From: Meloidogyne chitwoodi
Lineage: Eukaryota; Nematoda; Chromadorea; Rhabditida; Meloidogynidae
Assembly: GCA_015183035.1 (NCBI GenBank)
Contig: JACZZP010000002.1
Coordinates: forward strand, 992,001-1,056,000
Length of the DNA: 64,000 bases
Direction: 5' to 3'
The notes beneath the pieces were generated by a model. That model made no database searches. It was not told where the DNA came from and worked only from the letters and a program-made list of their open reading frames with translations. Below are positions 13,016 through 23,876 of this stretch, in pieces (the stretch's first letter is position 1; every line of letters begins with the position of its first letter). Position numbers and translations under genes: made by a program.

Positions 13016-13024
13016 CATTTAGAT
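13016..13024 (+). repeat. 9-bp target site duplication, left copy
   Basis: CATTTAGAT directly abuts the left end of the inverted-repeat element. An identical copy abuts the right end at 13662-13670. Confidence 0.85.
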
Positions 13025-13230
13025 GGTAAATGTCCAGTTGGCTATCTACCTGTCCGCAAAGAAAGTACGCTCTTTTCTTTCCTTCTCTTGCATTTTTGGC
13101 GTTAGGAGAAGTGCACTCTTATTTTTCCTTTTCAATTATAGTATGCCTTGGCACATAGAGTGAAAAGGGAAAAATAAAAATAATTAATAATAAAGTGAAA
13201 ACAATATATTTTATAAATAAATGATCAAAG
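13025..13230 (+). repeat. Left terminal inverted repeat of the Mutator-like element
   Basis: A 206-bp arm whose reverse complement is found at 13460-13661, identical over at least the outer 120 bp by eye. It ends inward at ATGATCAAAG. Confidence 0.88.
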
Positions 13231-13459
13231 TAGTCTTCAATAATAGGAAAACTTGTAGATATTCAATAATTAAAATTGGATTTTTCCTTGATTCAATATC
13301 GAGAGTTTGATCGTCGAAAAATAGAATCCAGAATTTTTTTCAAGGAATTATTAGTTGGGCAAGAAAAGGACATATTGGAAGTTTAATGAAAATGTTAAAA
13401 AAAATTCTGTTTTTTATATATTTATAGTTATAAAACGACGCCATGTCCAAATTTATAAT

Positions 13460-13661
13460 CTTTGATCATTTATTTATAAAATAAGAATTTTTCACTTTAT
13501 TATTATTTTTATTTTTCCCTTTTCTCTCTATGTGCCAAGGCATACTATAATTGAAAAGGAAAAATAAGAGTGCACTTCTCCTAACGCCAAAAATGCAAGA
13601 GAAGGAAAGAAAAGAGCGTACTTTCTTTGCGGACAGGTAGATAGCCAACTGGACATTTACC
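13460..13661 (-). repeat. Right terminal inverted repeat of the Mutator-like element
   Basis: A 202-bp arm, the inverted partner of 13025-13230. Differences cluster toward the inner end (small indels in A/T runs). Confidence 0.88.
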
Positions 13662-13670
13662 CATTTAGAT
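13662..13670 (+). repeat. 9-bp target site duplication, right copy
   Basis: CATTTAGAT directly abuts the right end of the inverted-repeat element and matches 13016-13024. Confidence 0.85.
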
Positions 13671-15184
13671 ATAGATATTTTTGAAATTAAAAATTTGCCT
13701 TGGAATTTAACTGACAAAACTCAAATAGCAAGTACAAGCAATTCATCCCAAAATGAATTTTAAAAAAAATTTTATTTTGAGATAAAATTAAGTAAATATG
13801 AAGGAGCAGAATATCAACAAGTAAATAATACATTATATATTTTCTTATAAATCAAACATTTTTTTAATTTATTTTTAAAATAATATTTAGCATTTTTTAT
13901 TTAAAAAATAATTTAATTAATTTTTATAATTATAAAGATAATCAAAAGGCGTTTGGATAATTGTAAAAAAGTAGAAAATAAATTTATTGTTTCTGTTTCT
14001 ACTAAAAATTTAATTTATAAATTAAAAAGAGAGAATTCAATTAATATGTTAGTAAATAATGAAAATTTAAATTTTAAAGAAGAATTAGAAATAAATGAAA
14101 AAGAAATTGAAGAAATTGAAAATCAAAATAAATTACTTGAAAAAATAATTAATGAAAATGAATGGAGAAAAAATTATTTAAATTTAAAAAATTTAAATTT
14201 ATTAAAAAAGATTAATACAAAAGGAAAAACAGAAATAGAAAATGAAATTTATAAAAAAATTTTAGAAATAATTGAAATATTTAATAATAAAAATAAAATG
14301 TATTTTTTAATTAATAAATTTATTAAATAAATTAAAATTAAGAAAAACAAAATCAACAGACAACCTTAATAATAATAAAACCAAAAAAACAAAAAAAACA
14401 GGTAATAAAAAAATGAAAGGAGTATGGAAAAATTATAATGATGAAATGGTAAGTTTATTAAAATTAAAATAATAAAATATTAAAATTTTATAGTATGAAG
14501 AAATATTTAAAATTGCTAAAGAATCTTTAACAAGTAATAGAAAAACGGGAAGCGAATACATAAATAAAATTAGAGATTTTTCAAAAAAATATAATACATT
14601 ATTTACTACAGATATGGTATATTAAATTTATATTTTAATAATAATATTTTATTTTATTTTTAGAAACATTATTATGTAAGTTAATTTTTTTTGAATTTTA
14701 ATTAATATTTAAAAAAGTAAATTAATTAAATTATATTTTAATTAATAAATTAGAAAAATGAATTATTTTTATAAATGTTTAAATTAGAAAGTATAATTAT
14801 TAATATACTATGCCTATATTAATGTTTAGACAATAGTTATTTTTAGTAAATACAAAAAATATCTTTCCATAATTAATGGTGGTAAGTATTGGTTATATAA
14901 TTAATAAATATTTAAATGTTTTTATTAAAATATAAATATTAAAAATATAATTAATTTTAATTTAAAAAAACAAAATAAAGGATTTACGTAAACAAATAAA
15001 GAATAATAAAAAGGTTAACGACGAATCTAACAAACAAATTAATGAAAAAAGTAATGAAGAGATAACAAAAAACGAAAATAAAAGAAAAAATATTAATAAA
15101 AATTTAAAACAAAAGGAAAATCCAAAAATTAAAAAACCAAAAACATACTATGGTTACAGCAAAAATGATTTTTTATCTTTTTAA

Positions 15185-16233
15185 AATTAATTACTATTTC
15201 AAAATTATATATTTTTTAGTAATTTATTGTTGAACAGGACACTATAAAATATTAATTATTAAAGTGATTGTCATTGTTAGAATAAACTAACTAATTACTT
15301 CCTAAATAATAGAAACTAATGTTTAATTTTATTTATTTATTTATATCTTATGTACATATTACCTAAATATTTAAAAAAATAGTTGATTTAATATTTAATT
15401 ATTTTTCGTATAAATTTAACATAGTCTTCTTTCATTTAAATATCTTTTAATTTTCGTTATTTTTTTCTGGAAGATATAGAAAGTAATTCAATATTCAAAA
15501 CGTGTTATTTTACATTCAACCTTTATTTTTTAAATTATTTTATTATTTCTTCTACCCAATAATTATGTTAAAGATGGAAAAATTGAAAAAAAATTAAATT
15601 TTTTAATTAAATCACAAATTTTATTTTAAAGTAAATGAAATATTAGACATTTTTCTACAATTAGATCTTGGCTTTTAAATTTGATTACTTCGGATTTTGG
15701 GATAAAGAGTGTGTAAATTGTGAGTGATTGGAAAAGAAAAAGAGTAAAAATGAGAGAGTGATGAAATATTTGTTCGCCTTGCGACAGTTAGAGTTCCTTT
15801 AATTTCCCGAAAAATCCGCCTTGAATCGGCTTTTACTTATATGAATTGAGAGGAACAGTTCAACTGAGTCTGGCTCAACTGAGTCACCGTTTTAATGTTT
15901 AACTCAAGTTTTTTTCCTATATACGAATATTAAAAAATACAAATTATAGCTCATTTGAAAGAGCTCTTCGAGATGAGTCGAATGAGATAAAAATAAACGA
16001 ATTTGGTTGACTTTGAACAAAGCGTGACTCAGTTGAGCCAGACTCAGTCGTGCAGACTCAGTTGAGATGTACCCGAATTTAGTGCTAATGAGAGAAAGAA
16101 TTGTTAGAGAAAGAAATACTTATTTTATTTACAATTATTATAGATTTAATACTTATGTAGTCATGGTTACTATTTAATTTTTATTAATTTTTTTAGGATT
16201 TTCTAGATCAAATAAATTTTTTTAATATCAAAA
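15185..16233. other. Intergenic DNA with a less AT-rich island
   Basis: No gene seen. The part from about 15660 to 16110 is clearly less AT-rich than the rest and contains a perfect inverted repeat. It lies 120-570 bp upstream of the CFAP20 start codon, so it may be promoter DNA or a small inserted repeat. Confidence 0.5.
15865..16046. repeat. 23-bp perfect inverted repeat with TGAGTCA motifs
   Basis: TGAGTCTGGCTCAACTGAGT plus CAC (15865-15887) is repeated in reverse complement at 16024-16046, with 136 bp between. The unit CAACTGAGTC occurs twice on the left, and its complement occurs twice on the right (a further copy near 16053-16066). TGAGTCA is the AP-1/bZIP consensus. This could be a regulatory array upstream of CFAP20 or the remains of a small palindromic element. 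Confidence 0.6.
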
Positions 16234-17042
16234 ATGTTTCACAATACATTTCAAAGTGGTCTATTATCAATTCTTTACAGTATTGGAAGTAAACCTTTAC
16301 AAATTTGGGATAAGGTATTCTTTTATATATTTTTTTAAATTTATTTTAAATATATTTAGAATGTACGTAATGGTCATATTAAAAGAATTACTGATGAAGA
16401 TATTCATTCTTTAGTTATTGAATTAATGGGAGCAAACGTCAGGTAATTATCAAAATATTTGTAGATATTTTTTAAAATTGATTTTTTTTAAATATTTCAG
16501 TACAACATATATTAGTTGTCCTCTTGATCCTAAAAAGACTTTAGGCATTAAATTGCCCTTTTTCTTTATGACTGTTAAAAATCTTTCTAAATATTTTACA
16601 TTTGAAGTTCAGGTTTATTTTAATTTTTTTAAATAAAATTTAATTATTTTTTAAAAAGATTTTGGATGATAAAGGAACAAAAAGACGTTTTAGAGCATCA
16701 AACTTTCAATCAACAACAAGAGTTAAACCTTTTATTTGTACAATGCCTTTACGTTTAGATGAAGGATGGAATCAAGTACAATTTAATTTGTCTGATTTTG
16801 TTAAAAGAGCTTATGGAACTAGTTATGTTGAAACATTGAGAGTTCAGGTTTTTTTTTTTAATTTTAAAAAATAAAATTTAAATATTTAGATACATGCAAA
16901 TTGTCTTTTAAGAAGAGTTTATTTTGCTGATCGTATTTATACTGAAGATGAATTACCTGCAGAATTTAAATTATATTTACCAGTGCATCATAATAGAACA
17001 AATAATAAAAATAATTTAGAAACTAGTTCAGCAACAAAATGA
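16234..17042 (+). CDS. CFAP20: CFAP20 / BUG22 ciliary and centriolar protein
   Basis: Five exons (16234-16314, 16360-16442, 16501-16612, 16660-16847, 16890-17042) encode about 200 residues that follow CFAP20 almost throughout. Quotable parts are [20 protein letters not shown] at the start, then [49 protein letters not shown] and [12 protein letters not shown] near the end. CFAP20 is a highly conserved inner-junction protein of ciliary microtubule doublets and centrioles. In nematodes, cilia occur only on sensory neurons, so the gene probably acts there. Its length matches the family (about 193 residues). The last few residues (Asn-rich, ETSSATK) are lineage-specific. No defects seen. Confidence 0.97.
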
Positions 17043-17284
17043 ATTAATTGATAATATTTTTTATTTTTAAATTTGATGATCTCCTTTCTCTAATTTAATT
17101 TTTTGGATTTTGACTAATCAATAATTTTATCTGAAAGATGTTTACTTATTAATTTACTGTTTTTTCTTTATTTTAATCTTAATAAATATTTTTTATTTAT
17201 CAATTTTATTCAATATATTTTAAATTCTATAATTTTTTAATCAGAAATATTTTAATTTTTTTATATGAATTTTTCCAATCAAAT

Positions 17285-18588
17285 TCAAAGAAATAAACAT
17301 TTTAAATCAAGATATTCAGCTCCATCTTTTGCTTTAATTATTTGATTGCCTTTTTCATCTTTCCAACCTTTGTAAGGAATTTGAAGTAATTTTTCAAAAC
17401 CAACTTTATTTGAAATCTTAATTAACTTTTATATTTATTATTACTTTTTAAAACTTTTTAGAATTATTTTATAATTTACTACTCTTAATATTTTTGTTAC
17501 TTTTTGTGTTCCAATAGCAGATAATTCTGACACAAATCCTTGAACATCACCCATTTGACGTAAATAATCTGCTAATGCCATAGTTGTTTGATATCCAATA
17601 TCTAATTTTCTATAATCTTTATGAACAGACAAAAAGGCAACACTGCATAATTTAACCATATTTTTAGGTAAAAGATTCCATACCTTTAAAAAATAAATAA
17701 ATTGACATTGGTTTTTGAAAAAGGAGAGATTTTGATCTAAACCATTAATTTATTTCTCTTAGTTACCAAATAAATACAAATATTTATTTTATATTTAAAA
17801 CATACACTTGACTCACAAATATGTACTAATTGACAATAAAGATTAACATTTGGAGAATATTTTTGTTTATTTTCTTTTGTATTATAAAAATCAGATTGAA
17901 GACCATCTCTTTTTATTAATTGACCTAACATTACAGCAACTAATTTATTTTCTTCATTTTTTGAACGAACAAGCATTGAAATGGGTATTTCTTGTGAACA
18001 TGTTTTAATAATTTCTTTAAATAAAATTATTATATTTTATTTTTAAAACCTTTATAAAATGGAATAACTTCTTCTTTACCAATTTTTAATGATTCAAAAA
18101 GAGGTTCATCAGTTAGAAAATGATCTAATAAAAATGTAAAACCTCTTCTGCTTGATTTTTATCATCTTTTTTTAAAAAACTAATTTCCAAATTATATGGA
18201 GATTTTACTTTAATTACCTAAAATAATACTTTTTAAAAAAATAAAATAAATAAATAACTTTATTTAAATTAGTTGGCAAAGATAAGTCCTTTTTTGCTAA
18301 ATTAATTGTTGATTCTTTTATTTTATTATTAAATAATGAACTTTTTAAAGTATTGAAATTAACAGAATTATTAGTCAAATATTCATTGAATTTATCTTTT
18401 TTTTAAAAAAAAAATAAAATTTATTATAAATTTAATTAGTACTTTTTAAATTAATTTTTAAAATTTAAATTAAAAAGTTACTGTTTTCTTATTAAAGAAT
18501 TTTATAAAATTTTCTCACATTGTTTTATAAATTGTTGGAAAAAGATTGTTCCAATTGACAATGTTTTTTGATAATTATTTAAAAACAT
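17285..18588 (-). CDS. GNAT-family N-acetyltransferase (AANAT-like), with a one-base frameshift
   Basis: Several exons on the minus strand encode a protein like the nematode/insect arylalkylamine-type N-acetyltransferases. Visible blocks are LTDEPLFESLKIGKEE, MLVRSKNEENKLVAVMLGQL, the acetyl-CoA-binding region SVHKDYRKLDIGYQTTMALA and a C-terminal NKVGFEKLLQIPYKGW followed by a short end at 17285. The start exon (MFLNNYQKTLSIGTIFF) and an N-terminal Asn/Lys-rich exon are less certain. Around 18130-18134 the frame is broken: a run of five A on the plus strand would need six to join KNQAEEVLHF to LLDHFLTDEP. This is either a sequencing or assembly error in a homopolymer or a real inactivating deletion. 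The substrate is unknown. Confidence 0.7.
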
Positions 18589-18935
18589 TTATTTTTTTTA
18601 ATAAATAAATTAAAATATAAGTATTTTTAAAATATTTAATTTTTATTTATATATTAAATTATTTGAACTTTTGATTAAATATTATTTCTTTAAATTCTAA
18701 ATTTGTTTATATTTTACTCAAAAATTTAATTATTTTTAAGTTTTTTTCTATTAATAATTAAAAATTTTTTAAACAAGTTTTCATTTGCAAGTTCTGAATT
18801 AAAATTAATTTTTTTATTTTTTGTAATTTATTGTTTTGCTAAAGATTTAATATTAAAATATTTTTTTAATTTTCAAGAAACAACAAAATTTAGAAAAATT
18901 AATATTTATTAAAAATATTAAATAAATTCTTTTAT
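18589..18935. other. AT-rich intergenic DNA
   Basis: Separates the acetyltransferase start from the 3' end of the pectate lyase-like gene. Nothing coding or structured is visible. Confidence 0.5.
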
Positions 18936-19972
18936 TTAAGACATTAAAATTGCGGATGCTTTAAAATTACAAGATTTTAATAAACAATCTTTATCAGGTG
19001 TACATTGTGCTGTTGGCATTATAATATTTCTTTTTCCTTGAATTCCTAAATATTCTTGACAACCAAACCATTCAGAATTTGATTTTTTATATCCATTTAT
19101 TTCAATATTATTAATTGTCATTCATCCCCAAAATTTTTATTTAAAGCTAAAAATAAATAAAAATTAAAATATAATTATTAAAGAACAAAAAACAAATTAA
19201 TGAAAGAAAAGGTCCTTGAAATTTTGAATTTATTATTGAAATACTTCTTTTATATTGATAACATTCCATTCCACATGATCTCCAACATTTTCCAAAATTT
19301 TCAGCACAAAAATTTTTAATAAATGTTTTTCCTGCTCCAGATTGTGTAAATATCTTTTTAAAATATTCAATTTAATTATTTTATTTATTTTTTATTTACT
19401 TTGTCTGGAGCATTCATAGCTGCCCCACCAATTACATTAAATATTTTATTTTTAGAATCTAGGCTATTTCCAAAGTCTACTGCATGATAACATATTTTTT
19501 TGAAACTAAAAAATTAAAAATTAAATTATTTATATAAATTTTGAAATAATTTAAGTGTATTTTAGTTAATTATATTTTTTAAATTAATTAAATTCTTACA
19601 AAACATTAATAAGATTACAATTTCCTTTACACCAAACACCTTTAGCTCCATCATCAATTATAACATTTTTAATAGTTCCACCATCTTCTATTTCTATTAT
19701 ATTTTTAGCATTTTTTGTTGCTTGAATATTACATTCAGAACGTAAATTTTTAGTTGCAAAAATTCTTTTATAATAAAAATTACGAATACCAACAACTTTA
19801 CTTTAAATAAATTATAAATTATAAATTAATTTAATTAATTAATTTAAATTAATTTTTACATTGTTTCATTAACTGGCATTGAACCATTTTCTTTATGCCA
19901 ACGACAGTAAAAGCTATTTATCTTGTTAATAAAGAATAAAAATAAAAATAATTTAAATAATGCTAGAGACAT
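18936..19972 (-). CDS. Secreted, divergent pectate lyase family 3-like protein
   Basis: Exons on the minus strand start with a signal peptide (MSLALFKLFLFLFFINKINS) and continue with a diverged PL3 beta-helix: IEIEDGGTIKNVIIDD, GAKGVWCKGNCNLINV, IGGAAMNAPDKIFTQ, AGKTFIKNFCAENFGKCW. The last exon (NNIEINGYKKSNSEWFGC) ends at 18936. In typical PL3 enzymes the segment after GNC reads close to VGEDA and helps bind the calcium used in eliminative cleavage of pectate. Here it reads ICYHAVDF, so the acidic pair is missing. The fold is probably kept but the classical activity may be lost or changed. It contains extra cysteines. The gene at 44703 keeps the motif. Confidence 0.72.
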
Positions 19973-20804
19973 TTTTTTAAAATATTTTATTATAATAAAT
20001 AAATGAATATTTTATTAATTTAAATTTTATTTTTAAATAATTTTATTTTTTTTTAATTTAATTTATTAATTAAAAAATTGAAATTTTGTATTCCAGTTAA
20101 ACAAATTTATTTAAAATTATTACCAATATATTTTAATTTTTTTTTAATTTATACAATAAAAATTATAAATAACGAATAAATTAAATAAAAATTATTTCCA
20201 AAATATTAAAGCTAAAAAGCTTTGCTAAAAAATATAAAAAATTATTACTAAATTGTGCTATTTGTCTGAAAAATTAATTTTTTTATTAAAAAATTATTAC
20301 ATAAATTAAAATTTTATTTAATAATTCTCTCAAAAAGAAAATAAATCAATGCTTGTAAGAAGATTGTACAAAAATTCCAATTCTTCTAAAAGTATAAAGA
20401 ATTAACAAATTAATTATATAATATAATTGAAAAGAATAAAATTAGTAAAAAATATTATTTTTAATTAATTCAACAAATTTTATTTTTTTAATTAATTCTT
20501 TTTTATTAATATTTTATTTAAAAAAAAAAGTTCATTTTATTTTAAAAAGTCAAAAAGATATATTTAATATTTCAATTTTGTTTCCTTGGCAACAAATAAA
20601 TTCAAAAATTTATTATTATAATAAACACAATTCTCTTCATTTCTTTTTAAATAAAAATATTTTTTTATAATTTTAAATTATTCTCTTTTAAAGAAATATT
20701 ATAAAATAATTATTTAACAATTTATTATCTCCTTAAATTCAAAAAAAAGTTTACAGTTGTTTTTTATTTTTAAATCAAAGAGATTATTTTAAATTAAAAA
20801 AAAG
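19973..20804. other. AT-rich intergenic DNA between divergent genes
   Basis: Lies between the divergent starts of the pectate lyase-like gene and tubby. It is AT-rich with no visible gene and presumably contains both promoters. Confidence 0.5.
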
Positions 20805-23568
20805 ATGAGTGCTAGTGATCGATGGGTAAATCATAATTTACAAAGACAGGTAAAAATAATTAAATAATGATTAAATATTTAAAATATTTTAAAGAGAGAA
20901 TTATTAGAAAAACAACGCCAGAGAAGGTTTTTTTTAATTAATTTTTAAAATATTTATATAATTATTTAATTTTAAGATTACAAGCAAATTTAACAATTAA
21001 AACAAATGAAAATGGTAAAAATGATTAAATTTAAAATAAATAAATAAATATTTAAAATTTAAGTAAATGATATTTTTAATTCTTCCCTAACAACATCTTC
21101 TCAAAATAATATAATAACACGTCCAATATATTCTAGGTTTTTATTTAAATAATTAAATAAAAATTTTACTTTAATTAATTAAATTGTATTTTTATTTTTA
21201 AAAGATTATTAATTTTTATTTTAAATTTATAAAATTAATTTAGTGGTAATAGTTTATATAATTTTAATGGAAATGAAGGATCATCATCTCAGTCAACAAT
21301 AACATTTAATAATCAAAATAATAATAATAATCAATTTATTAAACAACAATATTCTACTACTAATATTATTGGAGATACTAAAATAATTACAGTTAAAGGT
21401 AAAAATAGAATTTATTATTTTTATTTAATTTTATTATTTAAATTAATTAATTATTTTAATTTAAGAGTTTACACCACCTCAGACTAGAAAACAAAGGTAA
21501 AAATAATTTATAAATTATTTAAATTATAATTTAAGTGAAAATAATGATATAAACAACAAAAATAATAATAATTCAAATATTAATGAAAATTTAAGAAGAC
21601 CAATTCTCAATATTGAACATTTAGAACCATCTAATTATATTAATTCTTTTTCTTCTGAAATTGATGATGATGAAGATAAATGTTTTTTTAATAAATAATA
21701 TTAAAAAAATAATAATAATTTTAAGGTTTAAAAATTCAAACAAATAATATTAGTGGAAGAAGTAGTTCTGCTGCTCAACGTTCCCTTTCCTCTACTACAG
21801 CTTTAGCAAGTAAAAGACCTTCTTGGAATGATGAAACAGAAGAAGAAGAGGTTGATGATGATGATGATGATAATGAAGGGTTTATTATTTTATAAAAAAT
21901 AAAATATTTCTAACCTCAAAAATTTCAAAAAAGATTAGAGAAATATCTCAAATTTATTTTTTATTTTTTTAAATTTATCAAAACTTTTAAAAGTAAAGAA
22001 AAGAGATTATATTAATTATAAATAAATATATTTTAGTTCAATACCAACAGAAATTTTAAATGATGAACCTCTTGCAATGTTGGATGTTACTGAAAATTTA
22101 GAACAATTTGTAATGGGTAAATATAATTATTTAATTTTTATTTTTTAATTTTTAGATCCAATAAAAAAGAATTGTACTTTAAAATGTAGAATTTCAAGAG
22201 ATAAAAGAGGAGTAGATAAAGGAATGTTTCCAACATATTATTTACATTTAGAAAAAAATGATGGTCGAAGGGTAAGAGAAAGAAAAATAAATAAATAATT
22301 AATTATAATTTAAATTCTAGACATTTTTATTGGCAGCTAGAAGAAGAAAAAAGGCAACAACAGCTAATTATTTAGTTATTTATTTTTTAATTTATAATAA
22401 ATTAATTATTAGATTTCTATTGATCCAACTGATTTGAGAAGAAATGGACAAAGTTTTATAGCTAAAGTTAGGTATAAATAAATAAATAAATAAATTATTA
22501 TTTATATTTTTAAATTAAAAAAAAAGGTCAAATGCAATGGGAACAATGTTTACAATTTATGATAATGGAGAAAATCCAAAAAAGCCTTCAGCAATTGGAG
22601 AAAATGTTAGAAGAGAATTAGCAGCAGTTATTTATGTATTTTTTAATAAAATATTTTAATTTAAAAAAAAATAATTAAATTTAGGAAAAAAATGTTCTTG
22701 GATTAAAAGGTCCTCGTAAAATGACAATTATAATGCCTGGTTTTTTTTTATTAATTTTAAATATTTTAAAAAAATTAAAGGTATATATATTGACCCAAAA
22801 CATAATTATATGCGTCCTCTTGCTGTTAGACCTATTTCTGTATTTTTTTAAATTAATATTTTAATTAAAAAATAATACCTATATTTTTTTTAGGAAAGAG
22901 ATTCAATATTAGAAAGACATAAAACAAATAGATTAGATGAAATGGTTGTTCTTAATAATAAACAACCTGTTTGGAATGAAGGTTTTTTATTATTTAAATT
23001 ATTTATTTAAACTACTGATTTAAATTAAAACTTTTAAAAAATATTATTTTATTTTAGAAACTCAATCTTATGTTTTAAATTTTCATGGCAGAGTTACACA
23101 AGCTTCTGTTAAAAATTTTCAAATTGTTCATTCATTACATGGTTGTGGTTATATTTAATTTAGAAATAATTCAATTTAATTTTAGCAATACAAGGTCAAC
23201 AAAATAATAATAATAATCAATTGGGATCAGATCCATGTATTTCTTAATTAAAAAAATAATTAAATATAATAATCTTTCTTTTAATTATTTCACCGTTTTT
23301 TAATTCCAAAAATTAAATTTTTAATTTAAATAAAGCTGAATATGTAATAATGCAATTTGGACGAATTGACAATGAAACATTTACAATGGATGTTGTTAGT
23401 TATTTAAATAAATATTTAAATAAATAAAAATATATATTTAGCGTTATCCATTAACACCTGTTCAAGCTTTTGGAATTGGTAAAAATTAAATTTTAAAATA
23501 AAAAGTTTTTTTTTATTTTCTAAAATTTAGCAATGACTAGTTTTCATGGAAAATTAGCATGTGAATAA
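20805..23568 (+). CDS. tub-1: Tubby-family protein
   Basis: A many-exon gene with very small introns. The N-terminal half ([24 protein letters not shown] and long Asn/Ser-rich, acidic stretches) is the variable region. The C-terminal half is a complete tubby domain: [108 protein letters not shown] and the diagnostic end [13 protein letters not shown] at 23568. Tubby proteins bind phosphoinositides through basic residues of this domain and link membrane receptors to ciliary transport. In C. elegans tub-1 acts in ciliated sensory neurons and in fat storage. One loop before EYVIMQ carries an Asn/Gln-rich insertion. Intact as far as can be read. Confidence 0.95.
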
Positions 23569-23876
23569 CACAAATATTTGAAGTTTAATTTTTTTAAATA
23601 TTATTATATTTAATTTTTAAGACCTTTTAATTTAAACACTAGTCAATTTATATTTTGAAATTATTTAAATTTTTTTTAAATTTAATAAAAGATTAAAACT
23701 CATTTTATAAACTTTTATTTAAAAAAAAAGAGTAAATAAATAAATAAATATTTCTCAATAATTTTTTTTCAATTTGCTAAAAATTGCTCTATTAATCTCA
23801 AAATAAAAATATTTAAAAGAAATTAATTTTTAAAAAAGTTCAAAAATTAAAAAAAAAATAAAAAAACTTTAAAAAA
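23569..23876. other. Short intergenic spacer
   Basis: About 300 bp of AT-rich sequence between tubby and the thaumatin-like gene on the same strand. No distinct element seen. Confidence 0.5.

Larger units (their letters stand above)
13025..13661. mobile_element. Mutator-like MITE with about 200-bp terminal inverted repeats
   Basis: The left arm 13025-13230 and right arm 13460-13661 are inverted copies of each other, starting GGTAAATGTCCAGTTGGC at both ends, with only a few mismatches and small indels in about 205 bp. The element is bounded by a perfect 9-bp direct repeat, CATTTAGAT, at 13016-13024 and 13662-13670. Long inverted ends plus a 9-bp target duplication are the signature of Mutator-like elements. 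The 229-bp centre has no long frame, so this copy is non-autonomous. It sits inside a coding exon of the broken secreted-protein gene. The arms are less AT-rich than the surroundings. Confidence 0.88.
12821..15184 (+). pseudogene. Broken gene for a secreted Lys-rich protein, interrupted by a transposon
   Basis: The ATG at 12821 opens a signal peptide (MLLFILFILLNLKFLLCNA) and a continuous frame that is damaged in three places. There is an in-frame TAA after PTKLF (about 12968), a 637-bp inverted-repeat element at 13025-13661, and a second in-frame TAA after SSQNEF (about 13760). Removing the element with one copy of its target duplication restores the same frame. Downstream exons then continue with matching phases: IIKRRLDNCKKVENKF from 13938, an intron at 14299-14342, then exons to about 14445, 14494-14616, a tiny KHYY exon, and a final Lys/Asn-rich exon ending at 15184 (YYGYSKNDFLSF). 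The downstream coding part looks intact, so decay may be recent or the 3' part may be used separately. I do not recognise the family. Confidence 0.5.

Noticed and set aside
13231..13459. Possible transposase remnant in the centre of the Mutator-like element
   Set aside because: Short pieces such as QGIISWARKGHIG are readable but no frame exceeds a few dozen residues and no transposase motif is visible.
12860..13860. Possible similarity of the broken gene to the N-terminal domain of DSL (Delta-like) ligands
   Set aside because: Only a few scattered residues (FEIEV, a Trp-Asn pair) fit, and the expected cysteines are absent.
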